Origin: Nymphaea colorata
Taxonomy: Eukaryota; Streptophyta; Magnoliopsida; Nymphaeales; Nymphaeaceae
DNA: 64,000 nt
Reading direction: 5' to 3'
Assembly: GCF_008831285.2 (NCBI RefSeq)
Contig: NC_045142.1
Span: 13,829,354-13,893,353 of the forward strand
This document shows positions 10,035-23,912 of this stretch, piece by piece (the stretch's first letter is position 1; each line of letters begins with the position of its first letter). The notes under the pieces are model-generated. The model made no database searches, was not told the origin of the DNA, and saw only the letters and a list, made by a program, of their open reading frames with translations. The position numbers and the translations under genes are program-made.

Positions 10035-11623
10035 TTAAATCTGACTCGTATTGAGGGAACTATGCGATTTCAATCCCTTAAATCGTTCGTCATAGATGTA
10101 ACATGAAGTTAAACTCATTAGATTGGATACAAGGGATTGAACAAAAGCATTGGTCCATTTTGTATCTATAGAAACTAGTGATTTTAGTCTTTTAAACCAT
10201 TCATTGCAGACTTTATAACAAACGAAACATGTTAGATTGACCACAAGAGATCGTATGAATGAGTTGAATCTCATTCATTTTCATACAAACTTGTGATTTC
10301 AGTCGACTAAATCATTCAACGTGAATGCATCAACAAGTTAACCACATTCAATTAAATATGTGTGATCAAATAAATGAATTAAACCTCTCGGGCATTGATA
10401 CGAACTTATGATTTAAATCTCCTAAATCAATCATTAGATATATAATCACAAGTTCACGTGGATACAAATGGGATCTATGTATTAGTTTGATCCCTTGCAG
10501 TTAATCAAATGAGTTGAACATAGTTGATTCAAATCACAAGTTCATATGTACATAAGTGGGATCTATGCATTAGACTAAATCAGTCAATGTGAATGTGACA
10601 ATAAGTTAACCACTTTCAATTAAATATGTGTGATCCAATGAATCAACTCATTAGATATGTAACTACAAGTTCAACTCATTGGATTAACTGCAATGGATCA
10701 AACTAATACTTAGATCCCATTTGTATCTATATGAACTTCTGATTGCAATCATTTAAATTATTCATTTTAGATGTAATAACAAGTGAAACACATTATATTT
10801 ATTGTGATTGCGCAATCGAATCACTTGAATCCCATTCATTTTCCTTTAAAATTGTGATTTCAATGTACTAAATCATTCAATATGGATTAACAACGTCTTA
10901 TCCACATTCAATTTAATGTGCATGATGAAATGAATCAATAAAATTCCACTATTATTGATACAAACTTCGGATTTCTTTTCCATAGATCATTCACTATTGA
11001 TGTAACAATAAGTTCAACTCATTGGATTAACTACAGGGGATGGAACTAATGCATAGGTCCCACTTATATACATACGAATTTGTGATTTGAATCAACTAAA
11101 TCATTCATTATAGATGTAATAACAAGTGAGACACATTAGATTAAATATCGATGAGCAAATCAATCCCTTGAATCTCATTAATTTTCTTTAAACTTGTGAT
11201 TACAATCGACAAATCATTCAATGTGAATGCATCAACAAGTTAACCACATTCAATTAAATATGTGTGATCAAATGAATGAATTAAATCTCTCGGGCATTGA
11301 TACGAACTTATGATTTAAATCTCTTAGATCAATCATTAGATATATAACTACATGTTCAACTCATTTGATTAACTGCAAGGGATCAAACTAGTGTGTAGAT
11401 CCCATTTGTATCCACGTGAACTTGTGATTCCAATCATCTAAACCATTCATTATAGATGCAATAATAAGCGGAACACATCATATTTAGTGTGATTGAGCAA
11501 ATGAATAACCTGAATCTCATTCAATTTCATTTAAACATGTGATTTCAATCCACTAAATCATTTAATATGTATTAAAAAAACGTTATACACATTTAATTTA
11601 ATATGTGTGATCAAATCAAGAAC
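10035..11623. repeat. HOR unit H2 (1589 bp, flipped-spacer variant)
   Basis: Nearly identical to H1. Inverted DNA at 10444-10573. Carries GTAACATGAAGTT, AGTCGACTAAATC and AAAACGTTATACAC. Confidence 0.94.
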
Positions 11624-13212
11624 TTAAATCTGACTCGTATTGAGGGAACTATGCGATTTCAATCCCTTAAATCGTTCGTCATAGATGTAACATGAAGTTA
11701 AACTCATTAGATTGGATACAAGGGATTGAACAAAAGCATTGGTCCATTTTGTATCTATAGAAACTAGTGATTTTAGTCTTTTAAACCATTCATTGCAGAC
11801 TTTATAACAAACGAAACATGTTAGATTGACCACAAGAGATCGTATGAATGAGTTGAATCTCATTCATTTTCATACAAACTTGTGATTTCAGTCGACTAAA
11901 TCATTCAACGTGAATGCATCAACAAGTTAACCACATTCAATTAAATATGTGTGATCAAATAAATGAATTAAACCTCTCGGGCATTGATACGAACTTATGA
12001 TTTAAATCTCCTAAATCAATCATTAGATATATAATCACAAGTTCACGTGGATACAAATGGGATCTATGTATTAGTTTGATCCCTTGCAGTTAATCAAATG
12101 AGTTGAACATAGTTGATTCAAATCACAAGTTCATATGTACATAAGTGGGATCTATGCATTAGACTAAATCAGTCAATGTGAATGTGACAATAAGTTAACC
12201 ACTTTCAATTAAATATGTGTGATCCAATGAATCAACTCGTTAGATATGTAACTACAAGTTCAACTCATTGGATTAACTGCAATGGATCAAACTAATACTT
12301 AGATCCCATTTGTATCTATATGAACTTCTGATTGCAATCATTTAAATTATTCATTTCAGATGTAATAGCAAGTGAAACACATTATATTTATTGTGATTGC
12401 GCAATCGAATCACTTGAATCCCATTCATTTTCCTTTAAAATTGTGATTTCAATGTACTAAATCATTCAATATGGATTAACAACGTCTTATCCACATTCAA
12501 TTTAATGTGCATGATGAAATGAATCAATAAAATTCCACTATTATTGATACAAACTTCGGATTTCTTTTCCATAGATCATTCACTATTGATGTAACAATAA
12601 GTTCAACTCATTGGATTAACTACAGGGGATGGAACTAATGCATAGGTCCCACTTATATACATACGAATTTGTGATTTGAATCAACTAAATCATTCATTAT
12701 AGATGTAATAACAAGTGAGACACATTAGATTAAATATCGATGAGCAAATCAATCCCTTGAATCTCATTAATTTTCTTTAAACTTGTGATTACAATCGACA
12801 AATCATTCAATGTGAATGCATCAACAAGTTAACCACATTCAATTAAATATGTGTGATCAAATGAATGAATTAAATCTCTCGGGCATTGATACGAACTTAT
12901 GATTTAAATCTCTTAGATCAATCATTAGATATATAACTACATGTTCAACTCATTTGATTAACTGCAAGGGATCACACTAGTGTGCAGATCCCATTTGTAT
13001 CCACGTGAACTTGTGATTCCAATCATCTAAACCATTCATTATAGATGCAATAATAAGCGGAACACATCATATTTAGTGTGATTGAGTAAATGAATAACCT
13101 GAATCTCATTCAATTTCATTTAAACATGTGATTTCAATCCACTAAATCATTTAATATGTATTAAAAAAATGTTATACACATTTAATTTAATATGTGTGAT
13201 CAAATCAAGAAC
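11624..13212. repeat. HOR unit H3 (1589 bp, flipped-spacer variant)
   Basis: Inverted DNA at 12033-12162. Private or shared changes: CAACTCGTTAGATATG near 12235, ATTTCAGATGTAATAGCAAG near 12352 (shared with H4), ATCACACTAGTGTGC near 12971 and ATTGAGTAAATG near 13081. Confidence 0.94.
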
Positions 13213-14801
13213 TTAAATCTGACTCGTATTGAGGGAACTATGCGATTTCAATCCCTTAAATCGTTCGTCATAGATGTAACATGAAGTTAAACTCATTAGA
13301 TTGGATACAAGGGATTGAACAAAAGCATTGGTCCATTTTGTATCTATAGAAACTAGTGATTTTAGTCTTTTAAACCATTCATTGCAGACTTTATAACAAA
13401 CGAAACATGTTAGATTGACCACAAGAGATCGTATGAATGAGTTGAATCTCATTCATTTTCATACAAACTTGTGATTTCAGTCGACTAAATCATTCAACGT
13501 GAATGCATCAACAAGTTAACCACATTCAATTAAATATGTGTGATCAAATAAATGAATTAAACCTCTCGGGCATTGATACGAACTTATGATTTAAATCTCC
13601 TAAATCAATCATTAGATATATAATCACAAGTTCACGTGGATACAAATGGGATCTATGTATTAGTTTGATCCCTTGCAGTTAATCAAATGAGTTGAACATA
13701 GTTGATTCAAATCACAAGTTCATATGTACATAAGTGGGATCTATGCATTAGACTAAATCAGTCAATGTGAATGTGACAATAAGTTAACCACTTTCAATTA
13801 AATATGTGTGATCCAATGAATCAACTCATTAGATATGTAACTACAAGTTCAACTCATTGGATTAACTGCAATGGATCAAACTAATACTTAGATCCCATTT
13901 GTATCTATATGAACTTCTGATTGCAATCATTTAAATTATTCATTTCAGATGTAATAGCAAGTGAAACACATTATATTTATTGTGATTGCGCAATCGAATC
14001 ACTTGAATCCCATTCATTTTCCTTTAAAATTGTGATTTCAATGTACTAAATCATTCAATATGGATTAACAACGTCTTATCCACATTCAATTTAATGTGCA
14101 TGATGAAATGAATCAATAAAATTCCACTATTATTGATACAAACTTCGGATTTCTTTTCCATAGATCATTCACTATTGATGTAACAATAAGTTCAACTCAT
14201 TGGATTAACTACAGGGGATGGAACTAATGCATAGGTCCCACTTATATACATACGAATTTGTGATTTGAATCAACTAAATCATTCATTATAGATGTAATAA
14301 CAAGTGAGACACATTAGATTAAATATCGATGAGCAAATCAATCCCTTGAATCTCATTAATTTTCTTTAAACTTGTGATTACAATCGACAAATCATTCAAT
14401 GTGAATGCATCAACAAGTTAACCACATTCAATTAAATATGTGTGATCAAATGAATGAATTAAATCTCTCGGGCATTGATACGAACTTATGATTTAAATCT
14501 CTTAGATCAATCATTAGATATATAACTACATGTTCAACTCATTTGATTAACTGCAAGGGATCAAACTAGTGTGCAGATCCCATTTGTATCCACGTGAACT
14601 TGTGATTCCAATCATCTAAACCATTCATTATAGATGCAATAATAAGCGGAACACATCATATTTAGTGTGATTGAGCAAATGAATAACCTGAATCTCATTC
14701 AATTTCATTTAAACATGTGATTTCAATCCACTAAATCATTTAATATGTATTAAAAAAATGTTATACACATTTAATTTAATATGTGTGATCAAATCAAGAA
14801 C
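13213..14801. repeat. HOR unit H4 (1589 bp, flipped-spacer variant)
   Basis: Inverted DNA at 13622-13751. Shares the TTTCAGATGTAATAGC change with H3 and returns to GTGTGCAGATCCC, as in H5 onward. Confidence 0.94.
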
Positions 14802-16644
14802 TTAAATCTGACTCGTATTGAGGGAACTATGCGATTTCAATCCCTTAAATCGTTCGTCATAGATGTAACATGAAGTTAAACTCATTAGATTGGATACAAG
14901 GGATTGAACAAAAGCATTGGTCCATTTTGTATCTATAGAAACTAGTGATTTTAGTCTTTTAAACCATTCATTGCAGACTTTATAACAAACGAAACATGTT
15001 AGATTGACCACAAGAGATCGTATGAATGAGTTGAATCTCATTCATTTTCATACAAACTTGTGATTTCAGTCCACTAAATCATTCAACGTGAATGCATCAA
15101 CAAGTTAACTACATTCAATTAAATATGTGTGATCAAATGAATCAATTAAATCTCTCGGGCATTGATACGAACTTATGATTTACATCTCTTAGATCAATCA
15201 TTAGATATATAACTACATGTTCAACTCATTTGATTAACTGCAAGGGATCAAACTAATACATAGATCCCATTTGTATCCACGTGAACTTGTGATTATATAT
15301 CTAATGATTGATTTAGGAGATTTAAATCATAAGTTCGTATCAATGCCCGAGAGGTTTAATTCATTTATTTGATCACACATATTTAATTGAATGTGGTTAA
15401 CTTGTTGATGCATTCACATTGAATGATTTGTCGATTGTAATCACAAATTTAAAAGAAAATTAATGAGATTCAAGTGATTGATTTGCTCATCGATATTTAA
15501 TCTAATTTGTCTCACTTGTTATTACATCTATAATGAATGATTTAGTTGATTCAAATCACAAGTTCATATGTACATAAGTGGGATCTATGCATTAGACTAA
15601 ATCAGTCAATGTGAATGTGACAATAAGTTAACCACTTTCAATTAAATATGTGTGATCCAATGAATCAACTCATTAGATATGTAACTACAAGTTCAACTCA
15701 TTGGATTAACTGCAATGGATCAAACTAATACTTAGATCCCATTTGTATCTATATGAACTTCTGATTGCAATCATTTAAATTATTCATTTTAGATGTAATA
15801 ACAAGTGAAACACATTATATTTATTGTGATTGCGCAATCGAATCACTTGAATCCCATTCATTTTCCTTTAAAATTGTGATTTCAATGTACTAAATCATTC
15901 AATATGGATTAACAACGTCTTATCCACATTCAATTTAATGTGCATGATCAAATGAATCAATAAAATTACACTATTATTGATACAAACTTCGGATTTCTTT
16001 CCCATAGATCATTCACTATTGATGTAACAATAAGTTCAACTGATTGGATTAACTACAGGGAATGGAACTAATGCATAGGTCCCACTTATATACATACGAA
16101 TTTGTGTTTGAATCAACTAAATCATTCATTATAGATGTAATAACAAGTGAGACACATTAGATTAAATATCGATGAGCAAATCAATCCCTTCAATCTCATT
16201 AATTTTCTTTAAACTTGTGATTACAATCGACAAATCATTCACTGTGAATGCATCAACAAGTTAACCACATTCAATTAAATATGTGTGACCAAATGAATGA
16301 ATTAAATCTCTCGGGCATTGATACGAACTTATGATTTAAATCTCTTAGATCAATCATTAGATATATAACTACATGTTCAACTCATTTGATTAACTGCAAG
16401 GGATCAAACTAGTGTGCAGATACCATTTGTATCCACGTGAACTTGTGATTCCAATCATCTAAACCATTCATTATAGATGCAATAACAAGTGGAACACATC
16501 ATATTTAGTGTGATTGAGCAAATGAATAACCTGAATCTCATTCAATTTCATTTAAACATGTGATTTCAATCCACTAAATCATTTAATATGTATTAAAAAA
16601 ATGTTATACACATTTAATTTAATATGTGTGATCAAATCAAGCAC
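14802..16644. repeat. HOR unit H5 (1843 bp), unflipped relative of H1-H4
   Basis: Inverted block at 15294-15595, direct partner at 16069-16367. Its spacer reads AACTAATACATAGATCCC, the same allele that appears reversed in H1-H4. H0 and H6-H9 instead have AACTAATTCATAG. H5 is therefore the best stand-in for the unflipped parent of the 1589-bp units. Confidence 0.93.
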
Positions 16645-18485
16645 TTAAATCTGACTCGTATTGAGGGAACTATGCGATTTCAATTCCTTAAATCGTTCGT
16701 CATAGATGTAACATGAAGTTAAACTCATTAGATTGGATACAAGGGATCGAACAAAAGCATTGGTCCATTTTGTATCCATAGAAACTAGTGATTTTAGTCT
16801 TTTAAACCATTCATTGCAGACTTTATAACAAACGAAACATGTTAGATTGACCACAAGAGATCGTATGAATGAGTTGAATCTCATTCATTTTCATACAAAC
16901 TTGTGATTTCAGTCCACTAAATCATTCAATGTGAATGCATCAACAAGTTAACCACATTCAATTAAATATGTGTGATCAAGTGAATCAATTAAATCTCTCG
17001 GTCATTGATACGAACTTATGATTTACATCTCTTAGATCAATCATTAGATATATAACTACATGTTCAACTCATTTGATTAACTGCAAGGGATCAAACTAAT
17101 TCATAGATCCCATTTGTATCCACGTGAACTTGTGATTATATATCTAATGATTGATTTAGGAGATTTAAATCATAAGTTCGTATCAATACCCGAGAGGTTT
17201 AATTCATTTATTTGATCACACATATTTAATTGAATGTGGTTAACTTGTTGATGCATTCACATTGAATGATTTGTCGATTGTAATCACAAGTTTAAAAGAA
17301 AATTAATGATATTCAAGTGATTGATTTGCTCATCGATATTTAATCTAATTTGTCTCACTTGTTATTACATTTATAATGAATGATTTAGTTGATTCAAATC
17401 ACAAGTTCATATGTACATAAGTGGGATCTATGCACTAGACGAAATCAGTCAAAGTGAATGTGACAATAAGTTAACCACTTTCAATTAAATATGTGTGATC
17501 CAATGAATCGACTCATTAGATATGTAACTACAAGTTCAACTCATTGGATTAACTGCAATGGATCAAACTAATAGTTAGATCCCATTTGTATCTATATGAA
17601 CTTCTGATTGCAATCATTTCAATTATTCATTTTAGATGTAATAACAAGTGAAACACATTATATTTATTGTGATTGCGCAATCGAATCACTTGAATCCCAT
17701 TCATTTTCCTTTAAAATTGTGATTTCAATGTACTAAATCATTCAATATGGATTAACAACGTCTTATCCACATTCAATTTAATGTGCATGATCAAATGAAT
17801 CAATAAAATTCCACTATTATTGATACAAACTTCGGATTTCTTTCCCATAGATCATTCACTATTGATGTAACAATAAGTTCAACTGATTGGATTAACTACA
17901 GGGGATGGAACTAATGCATAGGTCCCACTTATATACATACGAATTTGTGATTTGAATCAACTAAATCATTCATTATAGATGTAATAACAAGTGAGACACA
18001 TTAGATTAAATATCGATGAGCAAATCAATCCCTTGAATCTCATTAATTTTCTTTAAACTTGTGATTACAATCGACAAATCATTCAATGTGAATGCATCAA
18101 CAAGTTAACCACATTCAATTAAATATGTGTGATCAAATGAATGAATTAAATCTCTCGGGCATTGATACGAACTTATGATTTAAATTCATAGATCAATCAT
18201 TAGATATATAACTACATGTTCAACTCATTTGATTAACTGAAGGGATCAAACTAGTGTGCAGATCCCATTTGTATCCACGTGAACTTGTGATTCCAATCAT
18301 CTAAACCTTCATTATAGATGCAATAACAAGTGGAACACATCATATTTAGTGTGATTGAGCAAATGAATAACCTGAATCTCATTCAATTTCATTTAAACAT
18401 GTGATTTCAATCCACTAAATCATTTAATATGTATTAAAAAAATGTTATACACATTTAATTTAATATGTGTGATCAAATCAAGAAC
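16645..18485. repeat. HOR unit H6 (1841 bp)
   Basis: Inverted block at 17137-17438. Has AGTCAAAGTGAATGTG, CATTTCAATTATTC and GCACTAGACGAAATC. The first two are shared with H8 but absent from the intervening H7. Confidence 0.93.
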
Positions 18486-20328
18486 TTAAATCTGACTCGT
18501 ATTGAGGGAACTATGCGATTTCAATTCCTTAAATCGTTCGTCATAGATGTAACATGAAGTTAAACTCATTAGATTGGATACAAGGGATCGAACAAAAGCA
18601 TTGGTCCATTTTGTATCCATAGAAACTAGTGATTTTAGTCTATTAAACCATTCATTGCAGACTTTATAACAAACGAAACATGTTAGATTGACCACAAGAG
18701 ATCGTATGAATGAGTTGAATCTCATTCATTTTCATACAAACTTGTGATTTCAGTCCACTAAATCATTCAATGTGAATGCATCAACAAGTTAACCACATTC
18801 AAATAAATATGTGTGATCAATGAATCAATTAAATCTCTCGGGCATTGATACGAACTTATGATTTACATCTCTTAGATCAATCATTAGATATATAACTACA
18901 TGTTCAACTCATTTGATTAACTGGAAGGGATCAAACTAATTCATAGATCCCATTTGTATCCACGTGAACTTGTGATTATATATCTAATGATTGATTTAGG
19001 AGATTTAAATCATAAGTTCGTATCAATGCCCGAGAGGTTTAATTCATTTATTTGATCACACATATTTAATTGAATGTGGTTAACTTGTTGATGCATTCAC
19101 ATTGAATGATTTGTCGATTGTAATCACAAGTTTAAAAGAAAATTAATGAGATTCAAGTGATTGATTTGCTCATCGATATTTAATCTAATTTGTCTCACTT
19201 GTTATTACATCTATAACGAATGATTTAGTTGATTCAAATCACAAGTTCATATGTACATAAGTGGGATCTATGCATTAGACTAAATCAGTCAATGTGAATG
19301 TGACAATAAGTTAACCACTTTCAATTAAATATGTGTGATCCAATGAATCAACTCATTAGATATGTAACTACAAGTTCAACTCATTGGATTAACTGCAATG
19401 GATCAAACTAATACTTAGATCCCATTTGTATCTATATGAACTTCTGATTGCAATCATTTAAATTATTCATTTTAGATGTAATAACAAGTGAAACACATTA
19501 TATTTATTGTGATTGCGCAATCGAATCACTTGAATCCCATTAATTTTCCTTTAAAATTGTGATTTCAATGTACTAAATCATTAATATGGATTAACAACGT
19601 CTTATCCACATTCAATTTAATGTGCATGATGAAATGAATCAATAAAATTCCACTATTATTGATACAAACTTCGGATTTCTTTTCCCATAGATCATTCACT
19701 ATTGATGTAACAATAAGTTCAACTGATTGGATTAACTACAGGGGATGGAACTAATGCATAGGTCCCACTTATATACATACGAATTTGTGATTTGAATCAA
19801 CTAAATCATTCATTATAGATGTAATAACAAGTGAGACACATTAGATTAAATATCGATGAGCAAATCAATCCCTTGAATCTCATTAATTTTCTTTAAACTT
19901 GTGATTACAATCGACAAATCATTCAATGTGAATGCATCAACAAGTTAACCACATTCAATTAAATATGTGTGATCAAATGAATGAATTAAATCTCTCGGGC
20001 ATTGATACGAACTTATGATTTAAATCTCTTAGATCAATCATTAGATATATAACTACATGTTCAACTCATTTGATTAACTGCAAGGGATCAAACTAGTGTG
20101 CAGATCCCATTTGTATCCACGTGAACTTGTGATTCCAATCATCTAAACCATTCATTATAGATGCAATAACAAGTGGAACACATCATATTTAGTGTGATTG
20201 AGCAAATGAATAACCTGAATCTCATTCAATTTCATTTAAACATGTGATTTCAATCCACTAAATCATTTAATATGTATTAAAAAAATGTTATACACATTTA
20301 ATTTAATATGTGTGATCAAATCAAGAAC
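18486..20328. repeat. HOR unit H7 (1843 bp)
   Basis: Inverted block at 18977-19278. Resembles H5 rather than its neighbours at several sites (AGTCAATGTGAATGTG, CATTTAAATTATTC). Private changes include TCTATTAAACC near 18640 and CATTAATATGG near 19581. Confidence 0.93.
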
Positions 20329-22166
20329 TTAAATCTGACTCGTATTGAGGGAACTATGCGATTTCAATTCCTTAAATCGTTCGTCATAGATGTAACATGA
20401 AGTTAAACTCATTAGATTGGATACAAGGGATCGAACAAAAGCACTGGTCCATTTTGTATCCATAAAACTAGCGATTTTAGTCTTTTAAACCATTCATTGC
20501 AGACTTTATAACAAACGAAACATGTTAGATTGACCACAAGAGATCGTATGAATGAGTTGAATCTCATTCATTTTCATACAAACTTGTGATTTCAGTCCAC
20601 TAAATCATTCAATGTGAATGCATCAACAAGTTAACCACATTCAATTAAATATGTGTGATCAAATGAATCAATTAAATCTCTCGGGCATTGATACGAACTT
20701 ATGATTTACATCTCTTAGATCAATCATTAGATATATAACTACATGTTCAACTCATTTGATTAACTGCAAGGGATCAAACTAATTCATAGATCCCATTTGT
20801 ATCCACGTGAACTTGTGATTATATATCTAATGATTGATTTAGGAGATTTAAATCATAAGTTCGTATCAATGCCCGAGAGGTTTAATTCATTTATTTGATC
20901 ACACATATTTAATTGAATGTGGTTAACTTGTTGATGCATTCACATTGAATGATTTGTCGATTGTAATCACAAGTTTAAAAGAAAATTAATGAGATTCAAG
21001 TGATTGATTTGCTCATCGATATTTAATCTAATTGTCTCACTTGTTATTACATCTATAATGAATGATTTAGTTGATTCAAATCACAAGTTCATATGTACAT
21101 AAGTGGGATCTATGCATTAGACTAAATCAGTCAAAGTGAATGTGACAATAAGTTAACCACTTTCAATTAAATATGTGTGATCCAATGAATCAACTCATTA
21201 GATATGTAACTACAAGTTCAACTCATTGGATTAACTGCAATGGATCAAACTAATACTTAGATCCCATTTGTATCTATATGAACTTCTGATTGCAATCATT
21301 TCAATTATTCATTTTAGATGTAATAACAAGTGAAACACATTATATTTATTGTGATTGCGCAATCAATCACTTGAATCCCATTCATTTTCCTTTAAAATTG
21401 TGATTTCAATGTACTAAATCATTCAATATGGATTAACAACGTCTTATCCACATTCAATTTAATGTGCATGATCAAATGAATCAATAAAATTCCACTATTA
21501 TTGATACAAACTTCGGATTTCTTTCCCATAGATCATTCACTATTGATGTAACAATAAGTTCAACTGATTGGATTAACTACAGGGATGGAACTAATGCATA
21601 GGTCCCACTTATATACATACGAATTTGTGATTTGAATCAACTAAATCATTCATTATAGATGTAATAACAAGTGAGACACATTAGATTAAATGTCGATGAG
21701 CAAATCAATCCCTTCAATCTCATTAATTTTCTTTAAACTTGTGATTACAATCGACAAATCATTCAATGTGAATGCATCAACAAGTTAACCACATTCAATT
21801 AAATATGTGTGATCAAATGAATGAATTAAATCTCTCGGGCATTGATACGAACTTATGATTTAAATTCTTAGATCAATCATTAGATATATAACTACATGTT
21901 CAACTCATTTGATTAACTGCAAGGGATCAAACTAGTGTGCAGATCCCATTTGTATCCACGTGAACTTGTGATTCAATCATCTAAACCATTCATTATAGAT
22001 GCAATAACAAGTGGAACACATCATATTTAGTGTGATTGAGCAAATGAATAACCTGAATCTCATTCAATTTCATTTAAACATGTGATTTCAATCCACTAAA
22101 TCATTTAATATGTATTAAAAAAATGTTATACACATTTAATTTAATATGTGTGATCAAATCAAGCAC
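20329..22166. repeat. HOR unit H8 (1838 bp)
   Basis: Inverted block at 20820-21120. Shares AGTCAAAGTG and CATTTCAATTATTC with H6. A small deletion at CCATAAAACTAGCG near 20460 breaks the reading frame that stays open in the other units. Confidence 0.93.
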
Positions 22167-23912
22167 TTAAATCTGACTCGTATTGAGGGAACTATGCGAT
22201 TTCAATTCCCTTAAATCGTTCGTCAAGATGTAACATGAAGTTAAACTCATTAGATTGGATACAAGGGATCGAACAAAAGCATTGGTCCATTTTGTATCCA
22301 TAGAAACTAGTGATTTTAGTCTTTTAAACCATTCATTGCAGACTTTATAACAAACGAAACATGTTAGATTGACCACAAGAGATCGTATGAATGAGTTGAA
22401 TCTCATTCATTTTCATACAAACTTGTGATTTCAGTCCCTAAATCATTCAATGTGAATGCATCAACAAGTTAACCACATTCAATTAAATATGTGTGATCAA
22501 ATGAATCAATTAAATCTCTCGGGCATTGATACGAACTTATGATTTACATCTCTTAGATCAATCATTAGATATATAACTACATGTTCAACTCATTTGATTA
22601 ACTGCAAGGGATCAAACTAATTCATAGATCCATTTGTATCCACGTGAACTTGTGATTATATATCTAATGATTGATTTAAGAGATTTAAATCATAAGTTCG
22701 TATCAATGCCCGAGAGGTTTAATTCATTATTTGATCACACATATTTAATTGAATGTGGTTAACTTGTTGATGCATTCACATTGAATGATTTGTCGATTGT
22801 AATCACAAGTTTAAAAGAAAATTAATGAGATTCAAGTGATTGATTTGCTCATCGATATTTAATCTAATTGTCTCACTTGTTATTACATCTATAATGAATG
22901 ATTTAGTTGATTCAAATCACAAGTTCATATGTACATAAGTGGGATCTATGCATTAGACTAAATCAGTCAAGTGAATGTGACAATAAGTTAACCACTTTCA
23001 ATTAAATATGTGTGATCCAATGAATCAACTCATTAGATATGTAACTACAAGTTCAACTCATTGGATTAACTGCAATGGATCAAACTAATACTTAGATCCC
23101 ATTTGTATCTATATGAACTTCTGATTGCAATCATTTCAATTATTCATTTTAGATGTAATAACAAGTGAAACACATTATATTTATTGTGATTGCGCAATCA
23201 ATCACTTGAATCCCATTCATTTTCCTTTAAAATTGTGATTTCAATGTACTAAATCATTCAATATGGATTAACAACGTCTTATCCACATTCAATTTAATGT
23301 GCATGATCAAATGAATCAATAAAATTCCACTATTATTGATACAAACTTGGATTTCTTTCCCATAGATCATTCACTATTGATGTAACAACAAGTTCAACTG
23401 ATTGGATTAACTACAGGGATCGAACTAATGCATAGTCCCACTTATATACATATGAACTTGTGATTTGAATCAACTAAATCATTCATTATAGATGTAATAA
23501 CAAGTGAGACACATTAGATTAAATATCGATGAGCAAATCAATCCCTTGAATCTCATTAATTTTCTTTAAACTTGTGATTACAATCGACAAATCATTCAAT
23601 GTGAATGCATCAACAAGTTAACCACATTCAATTAAATATGTGTGATCAAATGATTTGATTAACTGCAAGGGATCAAACTAGTGTGCAGATCCCATTTGTA
23701 TCCACGTGAACTTGTGATTGCAATCATTAAACCATTCATTATAGATGCAATAACAAGTGGAACACATCATATTTAGTGTGATTGAGCAAATGAATAACCT
23801 GAATCTCATTCAATTTCATTTAAACATGTGATTTCAATCCACTAAATCATTTAATATGTATTAAAAAAATGTTATACACATTTAATTTAATATGTGTGAT
23901 CAAATCAAGCAC
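22167..23912. repeat. HOR unit H9 (1746 bp, ~96-bp deletion)
   Basis: Inverted block at 22657-22956. The direct partner is truncated at about 23653 (ATCAAATGA / TTTGATTAAC), which removes the end of an A monomer and the start of a C monomer. Sequence is intermediate between the H5-H8 and H10-H17 types: the inverted block already has TTTAAGAGAT but still has CTAATTGTCTC. Confidence 0.92.
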
